DNA of 64,000 bases from Burkholderiaceae bacterium (GCA_004323695.1 SCRU01000173.1:1-64000), one strand, 5' to 3'. Positions 20,246 through 32,133 are shown, counted from the first letter of the stretch. Made by a program: numbers and translations. The notes: a model not told the origin generated them from the letters alone.

Positions 20246-20316
20246 ACTGGCAGTATAGAAACTCCGCCTTCCATTCGGGCGCGCGTGCGGCGCGGCCGCG
20301 CGGGCCGGCAACTCAG

Positions 20317-20850
20317 ATGCAACAACCCACCATCCTGGTGCTCGCCTCCGGCCGCGGCGAGCGCTTCAAAGCCTCGGGCGGCACCGTGCACAAGCTGCAG
20401 GCGCTGCTGGCCGGCAAGACCGTGCTGGAGCGCACGCTCGAAGCGGTGCGGGCGAGCGGCCTGCCCTGGCATCTGGAGAACGCGGGGCATCCGGGCATGG
20501 GCGATTCGATTGCCGCTGCGGTCGGCGCGACACGGAGTGCGGCCGGCTGGCTGATTCTGCCGGCGGATTTGCCACTGATTCGGGCGACGACGCTGCAACA
20601 GGTGGCGATGGCGCTGCAGGCCCATGAGGTGGCCGTGCCGGTGTTTCAAGGCCGCCGCGGCCATCCGGTGGGGTTTGGTGCCGCGTGCGGCCCCGCGCTG
20701 CTGGATTTGAAGGGAAACAACGGCGCGGCCCAAGTTGTTCGTTTACATGAAGCTATCGAATTGATAGTTGACGATATCGGCTGCGTGGCCGACATCGATA
20801 CCGTTGACGATCTGACGCGGGCCGAGGCGCTGCTGGACAGAGCCGGCTGA
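20317..20850 (+). CDS. MobA-like NTP transferase family protein
   Basis: [34 protein letters not shown]. Confidence 0.85.
   Translation: MQQPTILVLASGRGERFKASGGTVHKLQALLAGKTVLERTLEAVRASGLPWHLENAGHPGMGDSIAAAVGATRSAAGWLILPADLPLIRATTLQQVAMALQAHEVAVPVFQGRRGHPVGFGAACGPALLDLKGNNGAAQVVRLHEAIELIVDDIGCVADIDTVDDLTRAEALLDRAG
20728..20775 (+). repeat. degenerate AT-rich repeat copy inside the mobA-like gene
   Basis: AGCTATCGAATTGATAGTT palindrome within an AT-rich patch. Confidence 0.4.
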
Positions 20851-20868
20851 CGCGCGCAAATCGCCGAC

Positions 20869-21480
20869 TCAGCGCGCGGGCGGCGGCGCGTCGGGCTCGC
20901 CTGCCAACGCCAGCAGCCGCGCCAGCGTACGGTCATGGATGCCCTGCGCGCGCAGGCTATGCAGCGTCTGGCGCGCGTAGTCCTGCGTGCTGCCGTAGCG
21001 CCCGTGCGAGCGCCCAAAGATGTCCCGGTACTGTGCCGGCGTCAGTTCCCCGGTAAAGCTCGGGCTGCGGCGCGATAGCGTGAACGCGAGCGCGCGAATC
21101 GGTCCTTGCGGCGTGCGGCAGTGCAGCCAGCGCGGGTCGTACACACCGGTCACCATCTCGCGCAGCCACAGGGTCGCCAGCACATCGGCGGCCTCCTGGC
21201 GGCGCACCCGGAATGCCATGCCCTGGCAACTGCCCCCGGAGAGCAGCGCGAACACCAGGCCCGGACATTCGGGCGTGCCGCGGTTGATGCGGCTCCACAT
21301 CTTGAGCGCGCGGTGCCAGCCCTGCACCCGCGCGATGCGCTGCTCGGCAAAATCGAAGTCCGGTCGCCAGATCAGCGAGGCATAGCCAAAAATCCAGAGG
21401 TCCGACCGGCCGCCCCAGGCGGCCAGCGCCTGCGCCAGCATGGGAGCGGGGTCGCGCACGGGTATCAGCGGTCCAGCCAT
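20869..21480 (-). CDS. chaC: gamma-glutamylcyclotransferase (ChaC-like)
   Basis: DLWIFGYASLIWRPDF, GTPECPGLVFALLSGGSCQGMAFRV. Confidence 0.88.
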   Translation of the reverse strand: MAGPLIPVRDPAPMLAQALAAWGGRSDLWIFGYASLIWRPDFDFAEQRIARVQGWHRALKMWSRINRGTPECPGLVFALLSGGSCQGMAFRVRRQEAADVLATLWLREMVTGVYDPRWLHCRTPQGPIRALAFTLSRRSPSFTGELTPAQYRDIFGRSHGRYGSTQDYARQTLHSLRAQGIHDRTLARLLALAGEPDAPPPAR

Positions 21481-21527
21481 GCCCCGCACTTTACACAGCG
21501 CACGGCGATGTCGCTGCCCCGGGCTGA

Positions 21528-21608
21528 TTTGGTAACCCATTGGTAACCCATTTCCGGCCACGGATCGCCAGTTCGGGAGTACGATGGCGGTTGTAATTTA
21601 GTTACCAA
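21528..21608 (+). promoter_or_regulatory. operator cluster upstream of edd: tandem TTGGTAACCCAT direct repeats plus HexR-like palindrome
   Basis: TTGGTAACCCAT at 21529-21540 and 21540-21551 (11-bp period); TTGTAATTTAGTTACCAA at 21591-21608. Confidence 0.55.
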
Positions 21609-21623
21609 TATGCGGGTGAACAG

Positions 21624-23521
<1,898 letters not shown>

Positions 23522-23531
<10 letters not shown>

Positions 23532-24163
23532 TACAGACGTTGACGGCGCTGCAGGTGATGCAGGACGCCCCGGTGATTCCGGTGATCGTGCTGACCGACA
23601 CCCGGCACGCCGTGCCGATGGCGCGCGCGCTGGTGGCCGGCGGCATCCGCATGCTGGAGATCACGCTGCGCACGCGCGAGGCACTGGCCTGCATGGAGCT
23701 GATTGCGCGCGAGGTGCCGGAGGCCGTGGTGGGCGCGGGCACCGTGCGCAGCGCCGCCGACGCGCAGGCTGCGGCGATGGCCGGCGCGCGCTTTGCGGTG
23801 AGCCCCGGCTACACCCATGCGGTCGGCCACGCCTGCCGCGACCTGCACCTGCCGCTGCTGCCGGGGGTCGCGACCGGCAGCGAGATCCTGATGGCGCAGG
23901 AAGACGGGCTCACCGAACTCAAGTTCTTCCCCGCCATGCAGGCCGGCGGCGCCGCCATGCTCAAGGCCTGGAGCGGCCCATTCGGCGACGTGCGGTTCTG
24001 CCCGACGGGCGGCGTCACGCTCGGTAATGCGCCCGATCTGCTAGCGCTACCCAATGTGGCCTGCGTGGGCGGCTCGTGGCTGGTGCCGGGCGATGCGCTG
24101 GCCCAAGGCGACTGGGCGCGCATTGAGACGCTGGCGCGTGAAGCGGCGCAACTTGCGCGTTGA
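23522..24163 (+). CDS. eda: 2-dehydro-3-deoxyphosphogluconate aldolase
   Basis: [41 protein letters not shown]. Confidence 0.95.
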
Positions 24164-24169
24164 GGAAGT

Positions 24170-25597
24170 TCAGGATGAATCGGTCAGACCCAGCGGCGGC
24201 GCGATGTCTTCGAGTGACCGGCGCTCGGCATCGACCGCAAAGCGCAGTGCGATCAGCCCGGCGCCGATGACCAGCACGGCGCCGATCGCGTAGCCGGCCG
24301 CGACGGCGCCGCGCTGGCCGGTTTCGATCAGCAGGCCGAATAGCACCGGCGCCGCGAAGCCGCCCATACCGGTTCCCACCGCGTAGAAAAGCGCAATTGC
24401 AAGTGCGCGCATCTCGAGCGGAAAAACCTCGCTGACCGTCAGATAGGCCGAGCTGGCCGCCGCCGACGCCAGAAAGAAAACCACCGACCAGCACAAGGTC
24501 TGGCTGGCTGCGTTCAGCCAGTCCAGCATGAAGGCCCCGCCCGTGAGCGCAAGCCCGACGCCCGACAGTCCGTAAGTCAACGCGATCATCCGGCGCCGTC
24601 CGATGCGATCGAATAGCGGGCCCAACAGCACGGGGCCCAGGACGTTGCCGAGCGCGAAGGGAAAGATGTACAGCGCCACACGTCCGTCAGGCACGCCGTA
24701 AAAGCGCGTGAGAACCAGCGCATAGGTAAAGAAAATGGCGTTATAGAAGAAGGCCTGTGAAATCATCAACGCGAGCGCGACCCCGCTGCGTTGCCGATAC
24801 TGCCGCAGCAGCACCCGTGCCACTTGCCGCATCGAGGGTGCCGCCTGCTGCACAAAGCGAAGCTGCGTGGTTACGGGCGGCAGGGGACCCCGCTGCGCGG
24901 TCACGCTGGCCTCGATGCCTTCGATGATGCGGTTGGCCTCTTGCGCGCGTCCGTGCGCCACGAGCCAGCGAGGGCTTTCGGGCAGGTCGCGGCGTACCCG
25001 GAGGATAGCGATAGCCAGTAGTGCCCCGAGCGCAAAACCGGCGCGCCAGCCAAGCACCGGACCCAGCACGCGGGGATCGAGCAGCAGCAGGCTGAAACCT
25101 GCCCCAAGCGCCGCGCCGATCCAGAAGCTGCCGTTGATCGCCAGGTTGACCCGGCCGCGCACCCGGGCCGGGATCAGTTCGTCGATGGCGGAGTTGATGG
25201 CCGCGTATTCGCCGCCGATGCCCAGCCCCGTGAGGACGCGGCACACCGCAAAGACGAAAAAGTCGGGCGAGAGGGCGGTTGCCAGCGTCGCGGCCGCATA
25301 CACCGCGAGGGTCGCCAGAAACAGCTTCTTGCGCCCGAGCCGGTCGGCCAGCCGGCCGAACAATAGTGCACCGGCCACGGCGCCGCCCACGTAGAGCGAG
25401 CCCGCGCCGCCCACCTGCGCCGCCGTTAGGGCCAGGGTGTCGGGTCGTTCCAGTACCGAACCCATGGAGCCGACCAGCGTGACCTCGAGTCCGTCGAGTA
25501 TCCAGGCCACGCCGAGCGCGACTACCACCCGCCAGTGCCAGCGCGACCACGGCAGGCGGTCGAGGCGGGCCGGAATGTCGGTGTGGGTCACGGTCAT
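24170..25597 (-). CDS. MFS transporter (sugar/acid:H+ symporter type)
   Basis: 12-TM MFS with FGRLADRLGRKKLF and GPLFDRIGRRRMI motifs. Confidence 0.88.
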   Translation of the reverse strand: MTVTHTDIPARLDRLPWSRWHWRVVVALGVAWILDGLEVTLVGSMGSVLERPDTLALTAAQVGGAGSLYVGGAVAGALLFGRLADRLGRKKLFLATLAVYAAATLATALSPDFFVFAVCRVLTGLGIGGEYAAINSAIDELIPARVRGRVNLAINGSFWIGAALGAGFSLLLLDPRVLGPVLGWRAGFALGALLAIAILRVRRDLPESPRWLVAHGRAQEANRIIEGIEASVTAQRGPLPPVTTQLRFVQQAAPSMRQVARVLLRQYRQRSGVALALMISQAFFYNAIFFTYALVLTRFYGVPDGRVALYIFPFALGNVLGPVLLGPLFDRIGRRRMIALTYGLSGVGLALTGGAFMLDWLNAASQTLCWSVVFFLASAAASSAYLTVSEVFPLEMRALAIALFYAVGTGMGGFAAPVLFGLLIETGQRGAVAAGYAIGAVLVIGAGLIALRFAVDAERRSLEDIAPPLGLTDSS

Positions 25598-25675
25598 GTT
25601 GCGTGTCTCCGCGTTGGCTCCATGTCGTGGAGTCGCTATAGTGGACTACTGTCGGTCAACCCAAGGAGTTCGAAA

Positions 25676-26164
25676 ATGAAAGCACGCCTCAATCCCGCCA
25701 CGATCGGTGCCATCCTGCTCGTCGCCTCCTTGCCATTCTCGGCCGCCCACGCGCAATTGAGCGGGCTGCTCAAGCAGGGGGAGGGTGGCGGATTGTCCGG
25801 CGCCCTCGGGAACCTGGGGGGTGGCAGTAACGGAACCAGTGGCGCGGGCGGCATCGCAGGCGCATTGTCAGGCGGCTCGATGCTCTCCGGCAGTTCCAGC
25901 AACGTCGCCGGCCTGCTGGAGTTCTGCATCAAGAACAACTACCTCAGCGGCAACAGCGTGGCTTCGGTGAAGAACTCGCTGATGAGCAAACTGCCCGGCG
26001 GCTCCGCGTCGGCCTCTTCGGACAGCGGCTACACCAATGGTGCCAAGGGCATCCTGAGCGGCAGCAACGGCAGCCAGCTCGACCTGAGCGGAGGCGGCCT
26101 GAAGGAGAAGATCACGAAGCAGGTCTGCGACAAGGTCCTCGCCCAGGGCAAATCCATGTTGTGA
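25676..26164 (+). CDS. DUF2501 domain-containing secreted protein
   Basis: Signal peptide, Gly/Ser-rich, LLEFCIKNNYLSGNSVASVKNSLMSK and KEKITKQVCDKVLAQGKSML as in the YjjA/DUF2501 family. Confidence 0.82.
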   Translation: MKARLNPATIGAILLVASLPFSAAHAQLSGLLKQGEGGGLSGALGNLGGGSNGTSGAGGIAGALSGGSMLSGSSSNVAGLLEFCIKNNYLSGNSVASVKNSLMSKLPGGSASASSDSGYTNGAKGILSGSNGSQLDLSGGGLKEKITKQVCDKVLAQGKSML

Positions 26165-26202
26165 GCCGGTTGGGCTCGATGCAATACCCGGTTTCAGATA
26201 CA

Positions 26203-26256
26203 AAATAGGGTGTCGACCCTTATTCAGAATAGATAGTTTGCTATTGAATATGGGGA
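26203..26256. repeat. degenerate AT-rich repeat copy, intergenic
   Basis: AGGGTGTCGACCCTTATTCAGAATAGATAGTTTGCTATTGAATATGG. Confidence 0.45.
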
Positions 26257-26271
26257 ACGCCGCTCTGCGAT

Positions 26272-26682
26272 TCAGCGCAATCCGCCGCCGCCCGCGTTCT
26301 CCGGGCGCTGGATCAGCTCGATCTTGTAGCCGTCCGGGTCGGTGACGAAGGCGATCACGGTGCTGCCGCCCTTGACCGGGCCGGCTTCGCGCGTGACGTT
26401 GCCGCCAGCGGCCTTGATCTTCTCGCAGGCCGCGTAGGCATCGGGCACCCCGAGCGCGATGTGGCCGTAGGCGCTACCCAGGTCATAGTGGTCCACGCCG
26501 TGGTTGTAGGTCAGTTCGATCTCGGCGTGCTCGGGGTTGTTGCCGTAGCCCACGAACGCGAGTGAGTATTTGTACTCGGGGTTCTCGGAGGTGCGCAGCA
26601 GCTTCATGCCGAGCACCTGCGTGTAGAAGTCGATGGCGCGCTGCAGGTTGCCGACGCGCAGCATGGTGTGAAGGAGTCTCAT
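26272..26682 (-). CDS. gloA: lactoylglutathione lyase
   Basis: [47 protein letters not shown]. Confidence 0.94.
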   Translation of the reverse strand: MRLLHTMLRVGNLQRAIDFYTQVLGMKLLRTSENPEYKYSLAFVGYGNNPEHAEIELTYNHGVDHYDLGSAYGHIALGVPDAYAACEKIKAAGGNVTREAGPVKGGSTVIAFVTDPDGYKIELIQRPENAGGGGLR

Positions 26683-26716
26683 GGCGGAAGTGGGAACGTC
26701 CAATGGCGGGAGCACC

Positions 26717-26801
26717 TGGTGCCCGGGGCCGGAATCGAACCGGCACGCCTTGCGGCGGGGGATTTTGAGTCCCCTGCGTCTACCAATTTCACCACCCGGG
26801 C
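26717..26801 (-). tRNA. tRNA-Leu (anticodon CAA)
   Basis: Reverse complement GCCCGGGTGGTGAAATTGGTAGACGCAGGGGACTCAAAATCCCCCGCCGCAAGGCGTGCCGGTTCGATTCCGGCCCCGGGCACCA; long variable arm and encoded CCA. Confidence 0.96.
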
Positions 26802-26840
26802 GGCAGGAAGGAAGTCTCAAATTATGGCACAGTGCTATCC

Positions 26841-27743
26841 ATGAACTACCTCACGATTGAAGACGCCATCGGCAAAACGCCGTTGGTGGCACTGCAGCGC
26901 ATCAACGCCTCCGGCAACGCCCAGCGCGGCAATGTCGTCCTCGGCAAGCTCGAGGGCAACAACCCGGCCGGTTCGGTGAAGGACCGGCCCGCCCTGTCCA
27001 TGATCCGGCGCGCGGAGGAGCGCGGCGAGATTAAGCCCGGCGACACGCTGATCGAGGCCACCTCGGGCAACACCGGCATTGCGCTGGCCATGGCGGCCGC
27101 CGTGCGCGGCTACCGCATGGTGCTGATCATGCCGGAGGACCTGTCGGTCGAGCGCGCCCAGACCATGAAGGCGTTCGGCGCCGAGCTGATCCTGACGCCC
27201 AAGAGCGGCGGCATCGAATACTCGCGCGATCTGGCGGAAAACATGCAAAAGGACGGCAAGGGCCATGTGCTCGACCAGTTCGCGAACCTGGACAACCCGC
27301 GCATCCACTACGAGACCACGGGTCCGGAAATCTGGGCAGACACGCATGGCAAGGTGACCCATTTCGTGAGTGCCATGGGCACCACCGGCACCATCACCGG
27401 CGTGTCGCGCTTTCTGAAAGAAAAGAACCCCGGCGTCAAGGTGATCGGCGCGCAGCCGTCGGAGGGCTCCCGCATCCCCGGCATCCGCAAGTGGCCGCAG
27501 GAGTATTTGCCGAAGATTTATGACTCGACCTGTGTGGACGAGCTGATGTACGTGAGCCAGGACGAAGCCGAGGAGATGGCGCGACGCATGGCGCGCGAGG
27601 AGGGCATCTTCGCGGGCATCTCGGCGGGCGGCGCGGGCTGGGTCGCGCAGGAGATCGCCCAGCGCGAGGCGAATGCGGTCATCGTGTTCATCGTGTGCGA
27701 CCGCGGCGACCGGTATCTCTCGACCGGCGTGTTTCCCGCCTGA
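26841..27743 (+). CDS. cysM: cysteine synthase B
   Basis: [39 protein letters not shown]. Confidence 0.94.
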   Translation: MNYLTIEDAIGKTPLVALQRINASGNAQRGNVVLGKLEGNNPAGSVKDRPALSMIRRAEERGEIKPGDTLIEATSGNTGIALAMAAAVRGYRMVLIMPEDLSVERAQTMKAFGAELILTPKSGGIEYSRDLAENMQKDGKGHVLDQFANLDNPRIHYETTGPEIWADTHGKVTHFVSAMGTTGTITGVSRFLKEKNPGVKVIGAQPSEGSRIPGIRKWPQEYLPKIYDSTCVDELMYVSQDEAEEMARRMAREEGIFAGISAGGAGWVAQEIAQREANAVIVFIVCDRGDRYLSTGVFPA

Positions 27744-27746
27744 GGC

Positions 27747-27803
27747 CGTCATGCCGGACCCGATCCGGCATGCATGGATTGCGGGCCAAGCCCGCAATGA
27801 CGA
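27747..27803. repeat. REP-like double palindrome
   Basis: ATGCCGGA cccga TCCGGCAT followed by ATTGCGGGC caa GCCCGCAAT flanked by GTC..GAC. Confidence 0.7.
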
Positions 27804-27809
27804 AGAAAA

Positions 27810-28340
27810 ATGACGCATCAATTTAAATTTTGTCCCAACTGCGCGACCCCGCTGGAGTGGATTGCCCAACTGGAGGACGGCGGCGAAAAGCAGCGGCTGC
27901 GCTGTGTGGCCTGCGGCTATACGCACTGGAACAACCCCACCCCCGTGCTGGCCGCGGTGATTGAATACCACGGTCGCATTCTGCTGGCCCGCAACGCGGC
28001 GTGGGCCGGCAAGATGTACGCGCTGATCACGGGCTTCATGGAGGCGGGCGAGACGCCCGAGGGCGGCATCGCGCGCGAGATCAAGGAAGAAACCAATCTG
28101 GATGCCGGCGCGCTTGACCTGATCGGGGTATATGACTTTCAGCGCATGAACCAGGTCATCATCGCCTATCACGCGGTGGCTGAGGGCGAGGTGCGGCTGT
28201 CACCCGAACTCGCGGATTACCGGCTGTACACCCCCGAAGAGGTGAAGTGCTGGCCGTCGAGCACCGGCTATGCGCTGGCCCGGTGGCTCAAGTCGCGCGG
28301 GCACGAGCCGCAATTCATCGAATGGCCAAAAAGTTCATGA
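27810..28340 (+). CDS. NUDIX hydrolase with N-terminal zinc ribbon
   Basis: FCPNCATPLE...RCVACGYTHWNNPTP; GFMEAGETPEGGIAREIKEETNL NUDIX box. Confidence 0.92.
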   Translation: MTHQFKFCPNCATPLEWIAQLEDGGEKQRLRCVACGYTHWNNPTPVLAAVIEYHGRILLARNAAWAGKMYALITGFMEAGETPEGGIAREIKEETNLDAGALDLIGVYDFQRMNQVIIAYHAVAEGEVRLSPELADYRLYTPEEVKCWPSSTGYALARWLKSRGHEPQFIEWPKSS

Positions 28341-28439
28341 AAATCCGTGTTTGTCCAGCATTGACGAGAGCTTGTAGCTAGCTAAGAGATAGCAACCGGC
28401 GGCGGCCCCGTCCATCCGGGCGGGGACCGCCCCGGCCAG

Positions 28440-29432
28440 TCAGTCGACCCGGATATGGCGCGCCTTGATCACGCCACCCAGCAGCGCGGTATCGGACTTG
28501 ATGCGGTTCTCGAGCCCCTCGGGCGACGAGCCCACGGCATCCCAGCCCTGGATGAACAGCTTCTGCCGCATCTCGGGGGTGCGCACGATGTCGCTGATCA
28601 GCGTGGACAGGCGTGCCACGATGGCTTTGGGCATGTGGGCCGGGGCGGCGGCGGCGGTCCAGATTTCCAGCTGATAGTCCTTCACGCCGGCATCGGCCAG
28701 GCTGGGGATCTCGGGCACCAGCGGGCTGCGCGTGGCGGAGGTGACGCCTATGGCCTTGAGTTTGCCGGCGCGGATTTGCGTGGTCGCCAGTCCCGGCGGC
28801 AGCAATGCGAGATTCACCTGGCCGCTGATCATGGCCGAGATCACCTGTGGATTGCCCTGGTAGGGCACATGCACCGGGTCGATCCCGGCCTTGCCCTTGA
28901 GCAGTTCCATGCCGATCTGGCCCACGGTGCCCACGCCGGGACTGCCGTAGCTCCACTTGTCGCCGGCCTGGCGTGCCGCCGCGAGGAATTCGCGGGCATT
29001 GTGACCGGGGGCCGACACCGGCGCGGTCAGTACCAGCGGCGCCGTGCCGATCAGGCTGATCGGGGCCAGATCGGTCGCCGGGTCGTAGGGCGTGGACGGG
29101 TTCAGCAGTTTGGCAATCGTCAGGTTGCCGTTGATCATGACCCCAATGGTGTAGTCGTCGGTGGCCTTGGCGACCAGATTCGCGGCAATGTTGCCGCCGG
29201 CGCCCGGACGGTTTTCCACGATCACGGGCTGGCCCAGCGCCTTGGACAGGGGGGCCTGCAGCGCGCGCGCCACCAGATCGGGCGTGGAACCGCCCGGAAA
29301 GCCGACCAGGATGCGCAGCGGGCGGTCCGGCCAGTGATCCGGAAGCTTGGAGGTATTCTGGGCCAAGGCCCCGACAGATACGGCAGCGGACGCTACCAAA
29401 ACCAGAGCGTTTTTGAGGAGGTGGCGGAACAT
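28440..29432 (-). CDS. tripartite tricarboxylate transporter substrate-binding (Bug family) protein
   Basis: WPDRPLRILVGFPGGSTPDLVARALQAPLSKALGQPVIVENRPGAGGNIAANLVAK. Confidence 0.93.
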   Translation of the reverse strand: MFRHLLKNALVLVASAAVSVGALAQNTSKLPDHWPDRPLRILVGFPGGSTPDLVARALQAPLSKALGQPVIVENRPGAGGNIAANLVAKATDDYTIGVMINGNLTIAKLLNPSTPYDPATDLAPISLIGTAPLVLTAPVSAPGHNAREFLAAARQAGDKWSYGSPGVGTVGQIGMELLKGKAGIDPVHVPYQGNPQVISAMISGQVNLALLPPGLATTQIRAGKLKAIGVTSATRSPLVPEIPSLADAGVKDYQLEIWTAAAAPAHMPKAIVARLSTLISDIVRTPEMRQKLFIQGWDAVGSSPEGLENRIKSDTALLGGVIKARHIRVD

Positions 29433-29519
29433 GCGTGCAATCCTGAAAAAGCACGATGTTACCGCCGGGGGGCACAGGCCGGCGGATTAGCCCCGCCCCA
29501 GGGGCCGGCGCGGGCCCGC

Positions 29520-30461
29520 TCAGGCGTACTCGACCAGCGCCTTTTTCATCTTCTTCATGGCGGCCGCCTCGATCTGGCGAATGCGCTCGGCGCTGACGCC
29601 ATACACGGCAGCCAGGTCGTGCAGCGTCATGCCGCCCGAACCGTCATCGTTCACCTTGAGCCAGCGCTCCTCGACGATGCGCCGGCTGCGTTCGTCCAGC
29701 GTGGCCAGCGCCTGCGTCACGCCGTCACTGGCCAGCACGTCGCGCTGGTGCGCCTCGATCATCGCGGTCGGCTCGTGGCTGGCGTCGGACAGGTAGGCGA
29801 TCGGGCCGAAAACCTCCTCGCCATCGCTGGAGGCGCCCGGGTCGAGCATCACGTCGCCGCCCGACAGCCGGGTTTCCATTTCCGTTACGTCCGTGCGCTT
29901 CACGTTGAGCTCGCGCGCCATCACGTCGATTTCGGCCTCGCTCAGCGTCTCGCGGCGCGTGTCGGCATCGGTGGCGCCGGCATCGGACTTGAAGCCCTGT
30001 TTCATCGAGCGCAGGTTGAAAAACAGCTTGCGCTGCGCCTTGGTGGTCGCCACCTTGACCATGCGCCAGTTTTTCAGGATGTACTCGTGAATCTCGGCGC
30101 GGATCCAGTGCAGCGCATAGCTCACCAGCCGCACGCCTTGGTCCGGGTCGAAGCGCTTCACGGCCTTCATGAGGCCGATGTTGCCTTCCTGGATCAGGTC
30201 GCCGTGCGGCAGGCCGTAGCCCAGGTATTTGCGCGAGACCGCGACCACCAGCCGCAGGTGTGACAGCACGAGCTTGCCGGCGGCTTCCAGATCGTTGTTT
30301 TTCCTGAACTTTCTGGCGAAATCCTGCTCTTCTTCCAGCGTCAGCATGGGCAGGCGGTTGACCGCCGAAATATAGGCGTCGAGATTTCCGAGCGACGGAA
30401 TGACCGCCCACGGATTGACCACCGCCAGGGCGGTTCTGGAGGCTCCAGTTTCAGTCGACAT
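29520..30461 (-). CDS. rpoH: RNA polymerase sigma-32 factor
   Basis: LVLSHLRLVVAVSRKYLGYGLPHGDLIQEGNIGLMKAVKRFDPDQGVRLVSYALHWIRAEIHEYILKNWRMVKVATTKAQRKLFFNLRSMK. Confidence 0.96.
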   Translation of the reverse strand: MSTETGASRTALAVVNPWAVIPSLGNLDAYISAVNRLPMLTLEEEQDFARKFRKNNDLEAAGKLVLSHLRLVVAVSRKYLGYGLPHGDLIQEGNIGLMKAVKRFDPDQGVRLVSYALHWIRAEIHEYILKNWRMVKVATTKAQRKLFFNLRSMKQGFKSDAGATDADTRRETLSEAEIDVMARELNVKRTDVTEMETRLSGGDVMLDPGASSDGEEVFGPIAYLSDASHEPTAMIEAHQRDVLASDGVTQALATLDERSRRIVEERWLKVNDDGSGGMTLHDLAAVYGVSAERIRQIEAAAMKKMKKALVEYA

Positions 30462-30490
30462 GCCAGAATCCTTTCGTCAATATCGAAATA

Positions 30491-30517
30491 TTAGCACTCT
30501 ATTGGAGAGAGTGCTAA
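30491..30517. promoter_or_regulatory. CIRCE element (HrcA operator)
   Basis: TTAGCACTC-TATTGGAGA-GAGTGCTAA: exact match to consensus TTAGCACTC-N9-GAGTGCTAA, about 30 bp upstream of rpoH. Confidence 0.95.
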
Positions 30518-30549
30518 ACAATAAGTTCAATGCGCCTGGTAGTTTCTGT

Positions 30550-31914
30550 TTATGCAGCCAGGGCGCGGATCCGGCGCCGGTTCAGCAGCAGCGGCGCGAC
30601 GCCGATCGCGATGCCGCCCAGGCCCACCACGTTGGTCACCCAGTCGAAGGTCGGGATGCTGTAGAGCGCGATGAAGAACAGGAACACCCCGCTGGCTGCC
30701 GGCCACCACACGTGGGTGACGGCCGCCCAGCCGGCGGTGGCTCGCGCGCGGAAGTACCACGCGCAGGCCAGGCCCGTGAGGCCCAGGTAGAAGCAGATCT
30801 GGAAGCCGATCGCGGTGATCGAGTCCTGCAGGATCACGTTGATCGTTGGCAGGTACGACGAGATCAGCAGCAGGACCAGGCCCACCGCCCAGATGAAGAA
30901 GATCGCCACATGCGGCGTCTGCCAGCGCGCATGCAGCCGGGCATAGCGCGGGTGCAACATGCCGTCGCGCGCCTTGGCGAACAGCATGCGCGTGAACTGC
31001 AGCATCTGCGTTTCCACCGTGCCGATCGTGCTCAGCAGCACTGCGATGATGGCCACGTAGCCCCAGGTTTTGCCCAGCAGTTTCTCCGCGATCGCGAAGA
31101 TGATGTTCGTGTTGTAGTGCTGGATCTCGGCGTCGGACAGGCCGATCAGCGTGATCGTGATGAACACGAGGAAGAAAATCATCAGCAGGACCATGGCCCA
31201 GAACGTCGCGCGGCCTGGCGTGTGATTCGGGTCGCGCGTTTCTTCGCTCAAGTTGAGCGTGACGTCCCAGCCGTAGTAGAAGAAGATCGCCACCAGCGCC
31301 CCGTTGGCGAAGGTCTTGGGCGAAAAATCGAAAGGCGAGAACCAGTGCCAGGAAAACGGGTGCGCTGGCGCCTTCGGGAACACGATGAACGCCATCACGA
31401 TGATCACCAGCAGGATCACCGCCTCCACGACGGTGAGCAGCACCTGCACGTAGCTGGTCAGCTTGATGCCCTTGACCACCACCGCGCTCACCACAGTGAG
31501 CCACAGCGCCGCCAGCAGCGTGACCCAGTGCACGTTATTCATCAGCCTGGGCGCGAACACGAGCAACGTCGCGTTGGCCGCGGGGATCATCGCCGACACC
31601 ATGAATACGCAGCACAGCACGAGGAGCGACCAGCCCGCGAAGAAGCCCAGCGTGCGCCCGAACACCATGGCGACCCACGTATAGGAGGTGCCGGCGCTGG
31701 CCAGCGCCCGGTTCAGGTGGATGAATGCGAACGCGATGCCGAACATGATCAGTCCGCAGGCCAGCACGCTGGCTGGCGACAACACGCCCGCGGTCGCGAC
31801 GATCGTGGAGGTGGTGATCTCGATGCTGTACGCCGGCGCGGTGCCGGCCACCCCCATGACTACCGATTCGGTCAGGCCAAGAGCGCCCGCTTCCAGCTTG
31901 CCTTGATGTTCCAC
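30550..31914 (-). CDS. APC family amino acid permease
   Basis: LGLTESVVMGVAGTAPAYSIEITTSTIVA...; likely GTG start (VEHQGKLEAGALGL). Confidence 0.88.
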   Translation of the reverse strand: MEHQGKLEAGALGLTESVVMGVAGTAPAYSIEITTSTIVATAGVLSPASVLACGLIMFGIAFAFIHLNRALASAGTSYTWVAMVFGRTLGFFAGWSLLVLCCVFMVSAMIPAANATLLVFAPRLMNNVHWVTLLAALWLTVVSAVVVKGIKLTSYVQVLLTVVEAVILLVIIVMAFIVFPKAPAHPFSWHWFSPFDFSPKTFANGALVAIFFYYGWDVTLNLSEETRDPNHTPGRATFWAMVLLMIFFLVFITITLIGLSDAEIQHYNTNIIFAIAEKLLGKTWGYVAIIAVLLSTIGTVETQMLQFTRMLFAKARDGMLHPRYARLHARWQTPHVAIFFIWAVGLVLLLISSYLPTINVILQDSITAIGFQICFYLGLTGLACAWYFRARATAGWAAVTHVWWPAASGVFLFFIALYSIPTFDWVTNVVGLGGIAIGVAPLLLNRRRIRALAA

Positions 31915-32133
31915 CGTCGTTCCTTCGTGCCGCTTTCCGCGGTCATTGATGATTGAGGGCCAGTGATACCGCCCGTGATTATCCGAGATGTAGTGGGGTT
32001 TTTTCAGGGAAATCCGGCCCCGGCGCATTTTCCGTTGCCGCGCCGCCGCGCGCTGGCGGGAAAATACCGGCCTATAGTGGTGGCGGCAGCAATCCGCGCC
32101 GGCACCCGGCGCACTGCACCCAATGGACAGGGG

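Noticed and set aside
28455-30263. 602-aa + strand ORF opposite the Bug-family gene and rpoH
   Set aside because: Antisense artefact spanning two unrelated genes and their intergenic region
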